The notes beneath the pieces were generated by a model that was given only the letters and a program-made list of their open reading frames with translations, was not told where the DNA came from and made no database searches. This document shows, piece by piece, positions 51,655-60,699 of a stretch of DNA of 64,000 nt. The DNA comes from an uncultured Clostridia bacterium (lineage in GTDB: Bacteria > Bacillota > Clostridia > Lachnospirales > Lachnospiraceae): NCBI GenBank assembly GCA_947643415.1, contig CANRWA010000008.1, forward strand, positions 1 through 64,000, written 5' to 3'. Every line of letters starts with the position of its first letter. The stretch's first letter is position 1. A program made the translations under genes and the position numbers.

Positions 51655-52665
51655 ATGGCATTATTTGAATCATATGAAAGAAGAATTGATAAGATCAATG
51701 GCGTTTTAGCTGAGTATGGTATCTCCTCTATCGAAGAAGCAGAGAAGATCACCAAGGATGCTGGTCTGAATGTATATGATCAGATCAAAGGCATTCAGCC
51801 AATCTGTTTTGAAAATGCCTGCTGGGCATACATAGTAGGTGCAGCTATCGCTATTAAGAAAGACTGCAGAAGGGCAGCAGATGCAGCGGCAGCAATCGGT
51901 GAAGGGCTTCAGGCTTTCTGTATCCCTGGTTCTGTGGCAGACACCCGTAAAGTAGGTCTTGGACACGGAAATCTCGGTAAAATGCTTCTGGAAGAAGAGA
52001 CAGAGTGTTTCTGTTTCCTTGCCGGACATGAATCCTTCGCAGCAGCAGAGGGAGCCATCGGTATCGCTGAGAAGGCAAATAAGGTACGTAATAAACCACT
52101 TCGTGTTATCCTGAACGGACTTGGCAAAGATGCAGCTCAGATCATTTCACGAATCAATGGATTTACTTTTGTTGAGACTGAATATGATCCATACAAAAAT
52201 GAAGTAAAAGAAGTGTTCAGAAAATCCTATTCAGACGGACTCCGTGCCAAAGTAAACTGTTATGGCGCCAATGATGTACAGGAAGGTGTTGCCATCATGC
52301 ATAAGGAGGGTGTGGATGTTTCCATTACCGGTAACTCTACTAATCCAACACGTTTCCAGCATCCGGTAGCAGGTACATATAAGAAAGAATGTATCGAGCA
52401 GGGCAAGAAGTATTTCTCTGTAGCATCTGGTGGCGGTACCGGACGTACGCTTCATCCGGATAATATGGCGGCAGGTCCTGCTTCTTATGGTATGACAGAT
52501 ACTCTGGGACGTATGCACAGCGATGCGCAGTTCGCAGGTTCTTCTTCTGTTCCGGCTCATGTGGAGATGATGGGCCTTATCGGTGCAGGAAATAACCCAA
52601 TGGTGGGTATGACTGTTGCAGTGGCTGTTGCCGTGCAGGAGGCAGCGGACGCAAATCGTTTCTAA
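51655..52665 (+). CDS. GGGtGRT family protein
   Basis: This 336-residue protein carries the motif that names its family, SGGGTGRTLHPDN (about residues 260-272), together with HGNLGKMLLEEET, GHESFAAAEGA and SITGNSTNPTRFQHPVAGTYK. The family is highly conserved among anaerobes, contains several cysteines, and is encoded next to a NifU-like protein, as here. No biochemical role has been established to my knowledge. The gene has AGGAGG before the ATG, and its stop lies in the loop of a perfect hairpin (52655-52674). Confidence 0.85.
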   Translation: MALFESYERRIDKINGVLAEYGISSIEEAEKITKDAGLNVYDQIKGIQPICFENACWAYIVGAAIAIKKDCRRAADAAAAIGEGLQAFCIPGSVADTRKVGLGHGNLGKMLLEEETECFCFLAGHESFAAAEGAIGIAEKANKVRNKPLRVILNGLGKDAAQIISRINGFTFVETEYDPYKNEVKEVFRKSYSDGLRAKVNCYGANDVQEGVAIMHKEGVDVSITGNSTNPTRFQHPVAGTYKKECIEQGKKYFSVASGGGTGRTLHPDNMAAGPASYGMTDTLGRMHSDAQFAGSSSVPAHVEMMGLIGAGNNPMVGMTVAVAVAVQEAADANRF

Positions 52666-52674
52666 AGAAACGAT
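52655..52674. other. Hairpin around the GGGtGRT stop codon
   Basis: ATCGTTTCT and AGAAACGAT pair around AA; the stop TAA lies in the loop. It may protect the 3' end of the message or be incidental. Confidence 0.45.
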
Positions 52675-52706
52675 AGGAAATTCTAAAAACATTGTTTAAA
52701 AGTGAT

Positions 52707-52742
52707 TAGGAGTGGCTAAATGCAGGTCACTCCTATACTATT
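52707..52742 (+). terminator. Terminator of the NifU-like/GGGtGRT operon
   Basis: TAGGAGTG (52707-52714) pairs with CACTCCTA (52728-52735), followed by TACTATTTTTAC. Confidence 0.65.
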
Positions 52743-52770
52743 TTTACACTTGGATTGAAAGAGGACAAAA

Positions 52771-53847
52771 ATGAAAAAAACAATTTTAGCGGCAGCCTGG
52801 TCTGTACTGCTGTATGCCGGGTGTCTATCTATTTCCTGTTCTATGATGGAATCAGAGGCTAAGGTGAAAGAAGGAGAGAAGGACACTATGGTCACTATCA
52901 GTGCAGCGGGGGATTGTACCTTTGGTTCTGACCGAAGTTCTCCCTCATCTGTAAATTTTTATTCTGTATATAATAAGAAAAAGGATCCGGCATATTTTTT
53001 CCAAAAAGTAAATAGTATCTTTGGAAAGGATGATATGACACTGGTTAATTTTGAGGGGACACTGACAAAGCGCAGCACAAGAGCTCCTAAGAGGTTTGCA
53101 TTTAAGGGAAGTCCTGGTTATGTCAGAATATTAAAGAAAGGATCCATTGAGGCAGTAGGTTTTGCCAATAACCATTGTCGGGATTTTGGCAATGGCAGTT
53201 ATACGGATACTGTCAATTGTTTTAAGAAAGCGGATGTGGCCTATTCTTCTTATTCCAAGATCGGAATCTACCATGTAAAGGGAAAGAAGATCGGAATGAT
53301 ATCTGTGAATGGCCTGGAAAATATTAGTTCTGTCAAAAGTCTGATCCAGAGCGGGATGAAGAAGCTAAAGAAGAAGAAAGCAGATATCCGGATTGTAAGT
53401 ATGCATGCGGGAATGGAACATAATTATAATGTTTCTGGAACGCAGAAGAATATTGCACGATATGCGGTGGATAAGGGGGCAGATCTTGTGTTGGGACACC
53501 ATCCACACAATTTGCAGGGGATAGAGAAGTACAAGGGAGTATATATTGTATATAGCCTCGGAAATTTCTGCTTTGGTGGTAATACGAATCCATCCGATAA
53601 GGATACCATGATCTTCCAGCAGACATTTGTATTCCATAAGGATAAAATGAAAAAGAAGAAAGGCACAGTAAAGATCATTCCCTGTTCGGTCTCCTCAGTT
53701 AGCGGCATTAACAATTATCAGCCAACACCTGTGAAAGGGAAAACAAAGGCGCGGATTTTAAGAAAGCTGGATAATATGTGCCGTCCTCTGGGACTTACTC
53801 TGAGAGATAAGAGAGGAAAACTGACCTCTACCCTGTATAAAAAGTAA
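52771..53847 (+). CDS. CapA family protein
   Basis: This is a 358-residue secreted or membrane-anchored protein. The N-terminal signal ends near SCSMMESEA, and two cysteines (CLSISC) could serve a lipobox. The body is the CapA/PgsA metallophosphoesterase-like fold with SAAGDCTFG, NFEGTLT, ANNHCRDFG, VSMHAGMEH and GHHPHNLQGIE. CapA proteins take part in capsular poly-gamma-glutamate synthesis or attachment, but the other capB/C genes are not here, so the actual substrate is open. The C-terminus is basic and lysine-rich like the other surface proteins of this window. Confidence 0.85.
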   Translation: MKKTILAAAWSVLLYAGCLSISCSMMESEAKVKEGEKDTMVTISAAGDCTFGSDRSSPSSVNFYSVYNKKKDPAYFFQKVNSIFGKDDMTLVNFEGTLTKRSTRAPKRFAFKGSPGYVRILKKGSIEAVGFANNHCRDFGNGSYTDTVNCFKKADVAYSSYSKIGIYHVKGKKIGMISVNGLENISSVKSLIQSGMKKLKKKKADIRIVSMHAGMEHNYNVSGTQKNIARYAVDKGADLVLGHHPHNLQGIEKYKGVYIVYSLGNFCFGGNTNPSDKDTMIFQQTFVFHKDKMKKKKGTVKIIPCSVSSVSGINNYQPTPVKGKTKARILRKLDNMCRPLGLTLRDKRGKLTSTLYKK

Positions 53848-53859
53848 ATTTGGGCATTT

Positions 53860-53902
53860 AAAAGGACACACCATAGAAACTATATTCTAGGTGTGTCCTT
53901 TT
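53860..53902 (+). terminator. Terminator of the CapA gene
   Basis: AAAAGGACACACC (53860-53872) and GGTGTGTCCTTTT (53890-53902) are perfect complements with T and A tails on either side, so it may work in both directions. Confidence 0.88.
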
Positions 53903-53923
53903 CTGTGATGTAAGGAACTGTTA

Positions 53924-53994
53924 GTCAGATACCTCGCGGGCGCGCTCGGATGATGCAAGCTTGCTTGCACATCCTCACTTTGCCTTCGCGCGAA
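53924..53994. repeat. Dispersed 71-bp repeat, copy A
   Basis: It runs from GTCAGATACC to TTCGCGCGAA and is about three-quarters identical to 62663-62734; the last 25 bases or so are identical. It contains a hairpin around TGCAAGC/GCTTGCA and the palindrome TTCGCGCGAA. Translated on the minus strand it gives a frame starting FARRQSEDVQASL, which I take to be a spurious product of the repeat. Confidence 0.75.
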
Positions 53995-54010
53995 GAAGCA
54001 GACAGTTTTA

Positions 54011-55222
54011 TCAGAAATCTACCTCTGTATCATAATAGCAGCATTTCAACAGTTTTTCCATCTCTTCCTGGGATGGCTGTCTTGGATTAGAACCTGTGCA
54101 GGCATCCAGCAGGGCATTGGCAGCGATATCGGATAATTTGCTGAGGAAGACATCTTCTGGAACGAATCCGGTCTCAGCAGGAAGTCCATCTGCCCCGTAG
54201 TGGTTAATACTGTGAGGGATATTCAGGTCATCATTCATTCCCCGCAGATAAGAGATGAGCAGATCAACCTTTTCTTCCTGGGTGGAGCCGCCAAGGTTCA
54301 TAAAGTCAGCAATTTCTGCATAGCGTTCTGCTGCCTCCGGATTTTTGCTGTTAAATTTGATTACCTTTGGCAGGTACATTGCATTAGCAGCACCGTGTAT
54401 GATGTGACCGCCCTCGAAGGCAGCTCCGGTTTTATGTGCCATGGAGTGAACGATCCCCAGCAGTGCATTGGAGAATGCCATGCCGGCAAGGCATTGCGCA
54501 TTGTGCATGCTGTGGCGTTTTTCCATGTCTCCATTATAAGATTTTACCAGGTCATGTTGGATCATTTTAATGGAATGCAGTGCTAATGGGTCTGTGTAAT
54601 CGCAGTGTGCGGTGGAAACATATGCCTCAATGGAGTGTGTCATAGCGTCCATACCTGTATGGGCAACCAGTTTCTGCGGCATTGTCTCAGCCAGTTCTGG
54701 ATCTACGATGGCAACATCTGGTGTGATCTCAAAGTCAGCGATGGGATACTTGATGCCCTTTTCATAGTCTGTAATGATAGAAAATGCAGTTACTTCCGTT
54801 GCTGTCCCTGATGTGGAAGATATGGCGCAGAAGTGGGCTTTTGTGCGGAGCTTCGGCAGTCCGAATACCTTGCACATATCTTCAAATGTTGTCTCTGGAT
54901 ATTCGTATTTGATCCACATTGCCTTGGCGGCATCAATGGGAGAGCCGCCACCCATGGCAATGATCCAGTCAGGCTGGAATTCCTGCATGACAGCAGCTCC
55001 CTTCATTACCGTCTCAACAGAGGGATCTGGTTCAATTCCCTCGAAAACAGTTACTTCCATTCCTGCCTCTTTGAGATAATCCATTGCTTTGCCGAGAAAG
55101 CCGTTCCGTTTCATGGAACCACCGCCTACACAGATGATTGCACGCTTTCCATCAAATGTCTTGAGTGCTTCCAATGCCCCTTTTCCGTGGTACAGATCAC
55201 GTGGTAAAGTAAAACGTGTCAT
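54011..55222 (-). CDS. Iron-containing alcohol dehydrogenase
   Basis: This cytoplasmic NAD(P)H-dependent alcohol dehydrogenase of group III has 403 residues. It has GGGSPIDAAKAMWIKYE (cofactor loop), SSTSGTATEVTAFS and the metal ligands in MDAMTHSIEAYVS and the C-terminal HSMAHKTGAAFEGGHIIHG. The latter is like the alcohol dehydrogenase domain of AdhE and like butanol dehydrogenases. It would interconvert aldehydes and alcohols, probably as a route for excess reducing power. AGGAGG lies ahead of the ATG. No clear Rex site was found upstream of it. Confidence 0.92.
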   Translation of the reverse strand: MTRFTLPRDLYHGKGALEALKTFDGKRAIICVGGGSMKRNGFLGKAMDYLKEAGMEVTVFEGIEPDPSVETVMKGAAVMQEFQPDWIIAMGGGSPIDAAKAMWIKYEYPETTFEDMCKVFGLPKLRTKAHFCAISSTSGTATEVTAFSIITDYEKGIKYPIADFEITPDVAIVDPELAETMPQKLVAHTGMDAMTHSIEAYVSTAHCDYTDPLALHSIKMIQHDLVKSYNGDMEKRHSMHNAQCLAGMAFSNALLGIVHSMAHKTGAAFEGGHIIHGAANAMYLPKVIKFNSKNPEAAERYAEIADFMNLGGSTQEEKVDLLISYLRGMNDDLNIPHSINHYGADGLPAETGFVPEDVFLSKLSDIAANALLDACTGSNPRQPSQEEMEKLLKCCYYDTEVDF

Positions 55223-55261
55223 TGAATACCTACCTCCTTAAAAATATGTTTAATATTTATA

Positions 55262-55301
55262 ATTGCAGCCATGATGAAGAACATGCACATCAGGCTGCAA
55301 T
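55262..55301 (-). terminator. Terminator-like hairpin between the Ig-like gene and adh
   Basis: ATTGCAGCC and GGCTGCAAT pair, with further pairing (GATG/CATC) inside the loop. On the minus strand an AT-rich tail follows. It separates the gene at 55324-56106 from adh. Confidence 0.6.
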
Positions 55302-55323
55302 TGATATCTTTGTATATTTGGTT

Positions 55324-56106
55324 TTATCTGGCGGTAGTGAACCAGGTAAGGTCATTTGTACCAGAACCTGTCTGGACGCAATATGTAATAGGGGAATATC
55401 CTTTATTAACGAGTATTGCTTTGCTGCAGATTATCTTATTGCCCGGGGAAAGGATGGTTGTTCCCAGATCATCCACAGCCTCAAAGAAGAATCCCCAATC
55501 CAGGTTTTTTAACTGTTTGGTAGAATTTGCCCCATAGATATTGTAATAATAGTTAAATACATCTCTTGCGTTTACCGTCTGTTCTCCAGAATGGTACTGA
55601 ATCTGGAACTTAAAGTAGATATATTCTTCATTCCCATCAGGTACCGGATTGGTCGAATTGCCTTTTGCCAGCTCGGCGGCAGCGTCACCGGATTCGAAAC
55701 GGAGCAGCTTTAAGGTGAAGCGGCCTCGTTTTTTTCCTTCCTCGTAGTAGGTAAAGGTGTTTGCTGAATAGGCAGATAATGGGTTTTGTATCGTTCCCCT
55801 GGCAGGTGCTTTTACTTTCACCTTACAGGTGAGTTTTTTACCTTTCACTTGGGCTGTGATCTTGGCAGAACCTGTTTTTTTGGCAGTTACTTTACCCTTT
55901 GAGGATATGGAAACAACGGATTTTTTGCTTGATTTCCATTTCACTTTGCCAGAGGCTTTCTTAACCTTTAAAGTATAAGTGTTCCCCACTGCCAGGGTAA
56001 GGTTCTTTTTATTTAATTTCATTGTGGCTGCTTCTGCAGACACGGTGGATGTTCCCAAACTTCCAATAAGACTGAAAGTGAGGAACAATGAAAATAGTTT
56101 CTTCAT
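55324..56106 (-). CDS. Secreted Ig-like domain protein
   Basis: The 260-residue protein has a signal peptide (about residues 1-27, cleavage near TVSAEAA), a Big_2-like Ig domain with many lysines (about 29-105; TLAVGNTYTLKVKK, KKTGSAKITAQVKG) and a C-terminal domain (about 110-260) that resembles DUF4352/telomeric-repeat-binding-factor-like extracellular domains (YIYFKFQIQYHS, FFFEAVDDLGTT). It lacks an anchor motif. The Ig domain is close to those in the esterase at 17661 and the LRR protein at 13118, so these surface proteins share a common module. Confidence 0.78.
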   Translation of the reverse strand: MKKLFSLFLTFSLIGSLGTSTVSAEAATMKLNKKNLTLAVGNTYTLKVKKASGKVKWKSSKKSVVSISSKGKVTAKKTGSAKITAQVKGKKLTCKVKVKAPARGTIQNPLSAYSANTFTYYEEGKKRGRFTLKLLRFESGDAAAELAKGNSTNPVPDGNEEYIYFKFQIQYHSGEQTVNARDVFNYYYNIYGANSTKQLKNLDWGFFFEAVDDLGTTILSPGNKIICSKAILVNKGYSPITYCVQTGSGTNDLTWFTTAR

Positions 56107-56155
56107 GATGGGTTCCTCCTGTGTTCATACTATATATAGTTCCTTTGTTAATGCT

Positions 56156-56184
56156 ATTCTACAATAAAAATGTGTAAATTACAA
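56156..56184 (-). promoter_or_regulatory. Promoter of the Ig-like protein gene
   Basis: On the minus strand TTGTAA (56179-56184), a 17-base spacer and TAGAAT (56156-56161). Confidence 0.55.
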
Positions 56185-56273
56185 GGCAGTATGGAATTTT
56201 TTGTGGTAAAAATATTAGATATGTGCTAAGATAGGATATATTTGGACTATAATTGAAAGGAAACATTACACAA

Positions 56274-58091
56274 ATGGCAGTGATAAGAAAGGATCATATA
56301 AGAAATTTTTGCATTATTGCACATATTGATCATGGTAAATCCACTCTGGCTGACCGGATCATCGAGAAGACAGGGCTTCTTACAAGCCGGGAGATGCAGG
56401 CACAGGTTCTGGACAATATGGAACTGGAACGTGAGAGGGGCATTACCATTAAGTCTCAGGCGGTGCGTATTGCCTATACAGCGAAAAACGGTGAGGAGTA
56501 TCTCTTTAATCTTATAGATACACCTGGACATGTTGACTTTAATTATGAAGTTTCCCGCAGTCTTGCAGCATGCGAGGGGGCCATTCTCATTGTAGATGCG
56601 GCACAGGGGATTGAGGCGCAGACACTGGCGAACTGTTATCTTGCCATTGACCATGACCTGGAGATCATGCCGGTGATCAATAAGATCGATCTTCCCAGTG
56701 CAGAACCGGATCGGGTAAAGAACGAGATTGAAGATGTCATTGGCATTGAGGCGCAGGATGCACCACTGATCTCGGCAAAAATGGGGACGAATATCGAAGA
56801 AGTCCTGGAGCAGATCGTTGCGAAGATCCCGGCACCACAGGGAGAGGAGAAGGCCCCGTTGAAAGCACTTGTCTTTGATTCTGTATATGATGCTTACAAG
56901 GGAGTTATTATTTTTTGCCGTATTTTTGAGGGAACTGTGAAAAAGGGAACACGGATCCATATGATGGCTACCGGGCTGGAGGAAGACGTGGTAGAGGTAG
57001 GAACTTTTGGAGCCGGGCAGTTTATTCCCTGTGACGAGCTGAGTGCCGGCATGGTGGGATATATTACAGCCAGCCTGAAAAATGTTGAGGGAACCCGTGT
57101 GGGGGATACCGTGACAGATGTGGCGGATCCCTGTGATGAGGCGCTGCCGGGTTATAAGAAAGTGATGCCTATGGTCTACTGTGGGTTGTATCCGGCGGAT
57201 GGGGCGAAATATCAGGATCTCAGGGATGCGCTGGAGAAGCTGCAGCTCAATGATGCATCGCTCCAGTTCGAGGCAGAGACTTCAGTTGCGTTGGGGTTTG
57301 GTTTCCGGTGTGGTTTCCTTGGACTCCTGCATCTTGAGGTGATACAGGAGCGTCTGGAAAGGGAATATAATCTTGATCTTGTGACGACAGCGCCGGGAGT
57401 TGTCTATCATGTATACAAGACCAATGGCGAGATGGTGGAGGTAACGAACCCTTCGAATCTGCCGGATCCTTCTGTCATTGAGCATATGGAAGAACCTGTG
57501 GTGGATGCTGAGATCATGGTGACGACAGAATTTGTTGGTGCTATCATGAAACTCTGTCAGGAACGGCGCGGGGTATATGTAGGAATGGAGTACATGGAGG
57601 AGACAAGGGCATTACTCCGCTATGTTCTTCCGCTGAATGAGATCATATATGATTTTTTTGATTCCCTGAAATCACGCTCCCGCGGATATGCTTCTTTTGA
57701 TTATGAAATGAAGGGGTATGAGCCGGCAAGCCTTGTGAAACTGAATATCCTCATCAATAAGGAAGAGGTGGATGCCCTGTCATTTATCGTACATGAAAGT
57801 TCTGCTTATGAGAGGGGCAGGAAGATGTGCCAGAAACTAAAGAATGAAATACCAAGGCATCTGTTTGAGGTTCCCATTCAGGCTGCCATCGGCAATAAGG
57901 TGATAGCAAGGGAGACGGTAAAGGCAGTCCGCAAGGATGTACTTGCCAAGTGCTATGGCGGTGACATCTCCCGTAAACGTAAGCTGTTGGAGAAACAGAA
58001 AGAAGGAAAGAAACGTATGCGCCAGATTGGAAATGTTGAAATTCCGCAGAAGGCATTTATGAGTGTGCTGAAGTTAGATGATGAAGAATAA
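56274..58091 (+). CDS. lepA: Elongation factor 4 (back-translocating GTPase)
   Basis: LepA acts on the ribosome during translation, promoting back-translocation or initiation-related steps. The 605-residue protein shows the GTPase motifs [13 protein letters not shown] (G1), RGITI (G2), DTPGHVDF (G3), NKIDLPSA (G4) and the LepA C-terminal domain ([20 protein letters not shown]). The start at 56274 ([12 protein letters not shown]) fits the family, with AAAGG upstream; the TTG at 56253 is unlikely. hemW begins 14 bases before its stop. Confidence 0.97.
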   Translation: MAVIRKDHIRNFCIIAHIDHGKSTLADRIIEKTGLLTSREMQAQVLDNMELERERGITIKSQAVRIAYTAKNGEEYLFNLIDTPGHVDFNYEVSRSLAACEGAILIVDAAQGIEAQTLANCYLAIDHDLEIMPVINKIDLPSAEPDRVKNEIEDVIGIEAQDAPLISAKMGTNIEEVLEQIVAKIPAPQGEEKAPLKALVFDSVYDAYKGVIIFCRIFEGTVKKGTRIHMMATGLEEDVVEVGTFGAGQFIPCDELSAGMVGYITASLKNVEGTRVGDTVTDVADPCDEALPGYKKVMPMVYCGLYPADGAKYQDLRDALEKLQLNDASLQFEAETSVALGFGFRCGFLGLLHLEVIQERLEREYNLDLVTTAPGVVYHVYKTNGEMVEVTNPSNLPDPSVIEHMEEPVVDAEIMVTTEFVGAIMKLCQERRGVYVGMEYMEETRALLRYVLPLNEIIYDFFDSLKSRSRGYASFDYEMKGYEPASLVKLNILINKEEVDALSFIVHESSAYERGRKMCQKLKNEIPRHLFEVPIQAAIGNKVIARETVKAVRKDVLAKCYGGDISRKRKLLEKQKEGKKRMRQIGNVEIPQKAFMSVLKLDDEE

Positions 58092-59223
58092 TAATGGGAA
58101 GAAATTAGGTTTGTATGTGCACATCCCCTTCTGTATCCGAAAATGTAATTACTGTGATTTCCTTTCCTTTCCGGGAAATGAAGCGGTGCAGGGTCAATAT
58201 GTGCAGACACTGGTTCAGGAAATGGAGGGCTGGCGGGAGAAGGTGCGTTCCTTTGATGTGGATACGGTTTTTATAGGAGGCGGAACGCCTTCCATACTCT
58301 CTGTCAGTAACATGGACAAGATCTTTCAGGAAATCGCAGATTGTTTTTCTATGCCAGCCTTAACAGAATTTACCATAGAGTGCAATCCGGGAACAGTCAC
58401 ATGTGAGAAACTTGGGTTATATTACAGGGCAGGCGTCAATAGGATCAGTATCGGGATGCAGTCAGCAACGGATGGTGAACTGAAGAAGCTGGGAAGGATT
58501 CATACGTGTGATGAATTTACCAGGTGTTACGAAATGGTGCGGAAAGTGGGATTTGACAATGTAAATATTGATGTTATGGCTGCAATACCGGGGCAGACTA
58601 TCCAGAGTTATGAAGACACATTACAGTGTGTTCTGAAATCAGAACCAGAACATATTTCTTCTTATAGCCTGATTATAGAAGAGGGAACTCCCTTTTATGA
58701 ACAGTATGCGGATGTGCCTCCTGTGGATGAGGAAACAGATCGGCAGATGTATGAGCTGACAGGAGAAGTGCTGGAAAAGGCCGGGTATAGGCGGTATGAG
58801 ATATCCAATTACGCAAAGCCTGGAAAAGAATGCCGGCATAACCTGAAATACTGGCAGAGAAAACAGTATCTTGGGCTTGGGCTTGGGGCATCATCTTTTA
58901 TAGAACATAACCGGTTTGCCAATACAAGGGATCTGGCGGAGTATCAGGATCGGATCCGTAATGGGAGGCATGCGGTATGCGAGACAGATCATCTCAGCGA
59001 GAGAGATGAAAAGGCAGAATTTATGTATCTGGGGCTGCGGTGTATGCAGGGAATTTCCGTCAGGGAATTTTATGTGTGTTTTGGAGAAGAACTTGATGGC
59101 TGCTTTGGAGAAGAGATCAGGCAGTGTGTGGAACAAGGGCTTCTTGTTTATGAGAATGACCGTATTTATTTAACAAAACGGGGAATTGATGTAAGCAACC
59201 GCGTTTTTGGATTATTTATATAA
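58078..59223 (+). CDS. hemW: Radical SAM heme chaperone HemW
   Basis: HemW is a radical SAM protein related to oxygen-independent coproporphyrinogen III oxidase and acts as a heme chaperone in other bacteria. The 381 residues contain the cluster motif CIRKCNYC (C-x3-C-x2-C) preceded by [15 protein letters not shown], and [17 protein letters not shown] and [10 protein letters not shown] of the barrel. The start overlaps lepA; a clear ribosome binding site is missing, so reinitiation after lepA is likely. lepA-hemW is a widespread gene pair. Confidence 0.95.
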   Translation: MMKNNNGKKLGLYVHIPFCIRKCNYCDFLSFPGNEAVQGQYVQTLVQEMEGWREKVRSFDVDTVFIGGGTPSILSVSNMDKIFQEIADCFSMPALTEFTIECNPGTVTCEKLGLYYRAGVNRISIGMQSATDGELKKLGRIHTCDEFTRCYEMVRKVGFDNVNIDVMAAIPGQTIQSYEDTLQCVLKSEPEHISSYSLIIEEGTPFYEQYADVPPVDEETDRQMYELTGEVLEKAGYRRYEISNYAKPGKECRHNLKYWQRKQYLGLGLGASSFIEHNRFANTRDLAEYQDRIRNGRHAVCETDHLSERDEKAEFMYLGLRCMQGISVREFYVCFGEELDGCFGEEIRQCVEQGLLVYENDRIYLTKRGIDVSNRVFGLFI

Positions 59224-59258
59224 ATACAGGATAAAGTGGAAAGAGGAGGAGTATTAAG

Positions 59259-60665
59259 ATGAAAAAAGAGAAGAGCAGGAGTTCCTTTTCCGGGTCAATC
59301 GGTTTTGTACTTGCTGCAGCAGGGAGTGCTGTGGGATTGGGAAATATATGGAGGTTTCCCTATCTGACTGCGAAGAACGGAGGAGGATTGTTCCTGGTGG
59401 TCTATCTCATTCTGGCACTTACTTTTGGGTTCACGCTTTTGACAACAGAGGTTGCCATTGGGAGAAAGACGAAACAGAGTCCGTTGACAGCTTATTCCAA
59501 ATTAAAGGATAAATGGGGATTTCTGGGAGTGATCGCCTGTCTTGTACCAGTGATCATTATGCCATATTATTGTGTGATAGGAGGCTGGGTAGTAAAGTAC
59601 TTTATTGCCTATCTCACTGGGGATGGTGCAGCAGCGGCACAAGATGGATATTTTTCTGGGTTTATATCTGCGGATGTCCAGCCGATGGTATTGATGTTTA
59701 TTTTTCTGTTTGTTGTGGCATTTATCATATTCCGGGGAGTAAATAAAGGTATCGAATCTTTTTCCAAGGTTCTGATGCCAATCCTTCTCCTTCTGGTGCT
59801 GGGTATCGCCATATTTGCCCTGACCATCCGTCATACCGATGATACAGGAGTGACAAGGACAGGACTGGAAGGGTTTAGGGCTTATGTGATTCCCAACTTT
59901 GATGGAATGACAGTCAAGGGATTTTTCACTGTCATCGTAGATGCCATGGGCCAGCTTTTCTTCAGCCTTAGTGTGGCGATGGGAATTATGGTGGCATATG
60001 GCTCCTATGTAAGGGATGATGCCAATTTGGTGAAGTCTATTAACCAGATTGAGATCTTTGATACAGTAGTTGCTTTTCTGGCAGGTGTTATGATCATACC
60101 GGCAGTGTTTACTTTTATGGGACGGGAAGGAATGGATTCTTTTGGACCAGGGCTGATGTTCGTATCTCTGCCGCAGGTATTTGCCGCTATGGGACGGGTG
60201 GGAAACCTTGTGGGCTGCCTGTTCTTTGCCATGGTTCTCTTTGCTGCCCTGACCAGTGCTGTTTCGGTGATGGAAGCGGTGGTATCCAGTTTTATGGATA
60301 AGTTTCATATATCTAGGACAAGGGCGGCAGTTTATGAGACAGTGATCGCCCTTGTGGGTGGTATCGTAGTCTGTCTGGGATATAATAAATGGTATTTTGA
60401 GATAAAGCTGCCAAATGGATCAAAAGCGCAGATCTTGGATATCATGGATTATATCAGCAATAACTGCCTTATGCCTGTGGTGGCAATCGGAACCTGTATC
60501 CTCATTGGCTGGATCGTGAAACCAAAGACAGTGATCGATGAGGCAGAAAAGACAGGATGTAAATTCGGCAGAAAGAGACTTTATATCGTGATGGTCCGGT
60601 TCGTAGCACCCATCCTTTTATTAGTCGTGCTGCTGAAGTCGCTGGGGATTCTTACGATTATATAA
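59259..60665 (+). CDS. Neurotransmitter:sodium symporter family transporter
   Basis: This 468-residue membrane protein has eleven or twelve hydrophobic helices in the LeuT fold. The first helix has the family signature AAAGSAVGLGNIWRFPYL, which binds sodium and substrate backbone. FSLSVAMGIMVAYGSY marks helix 6. Bacterial members import amino acids (tryptophan, leucine, tyrosine and others) with Na+; the substrate of this one is unknown. It has AGAGGAGG in front of the ATG and stands alone, 35 bases after hemW. Confidence 0.93.
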   Translation: MKKEKSRSSFSGSIGFVLAAAGSAVGLGNIWRFPYLTAKNGGGLFLVVYLILALTFGFTLLTTEVAIGRKTKQSPLTAYSKLKDKWGFLGVIACLVPVIIMPYYCVIGGWVVKYFIAYLTGDGAAAAQDGYFSGFISADVQPMVLMFIFLFVVAFIIFRGVNKGIESFSKVLMPILLLLVLGIAIFALTIRHTDDTGVTRTGLEGFRAYVIPNFDGMTVKGFFTVIVDAMGQLFFSLSVAMGIMVAYGSYVRDDANLVKSINQIEIFDTVVAFLAGVMIIPAVFTFMGREGMDSFGPGLMFVSLPQVFAAMGRVGNLVGCLFFAMVLFAALTSAVSVMEAVVSSFMDKFHISRTRAAVYETVIALVGGIVVCLGYNKWYFEIKLPNGSKAQILDIMDYISNNCLMPVVAIGTCILIGWIVKPKTVIDEAEKTGCKFGRKRLYIVMVRFVAPILLLVVLLKSLGILTII

Positions 60666-60669
60666 GGAA

Positions 60670-60692
60670 GGGCTGGCTGAGAGGCGCAGCCC
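60670..60692. terminator. Hairpin between convergent symporter and ABC-F genes
   Basis: GGGCTG (60670-60675) pairs with CAGCCC (60687-60692). It lies in the 34-base gap between the two stops. T-runs are absent, so termination is not certain. Confidence 0.45.
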
Positions 60693-60699
60693 CTATGAA

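Noticed and set aside
55223-55261. Rex-like sequence upstream of the iron alcohol dehydrogenase (ATGTTTAATATTTATAAT)
   Set aside because: It matches the Rex consensus at only about nine of 14 positions, little more than expected for AT-rich DNA.
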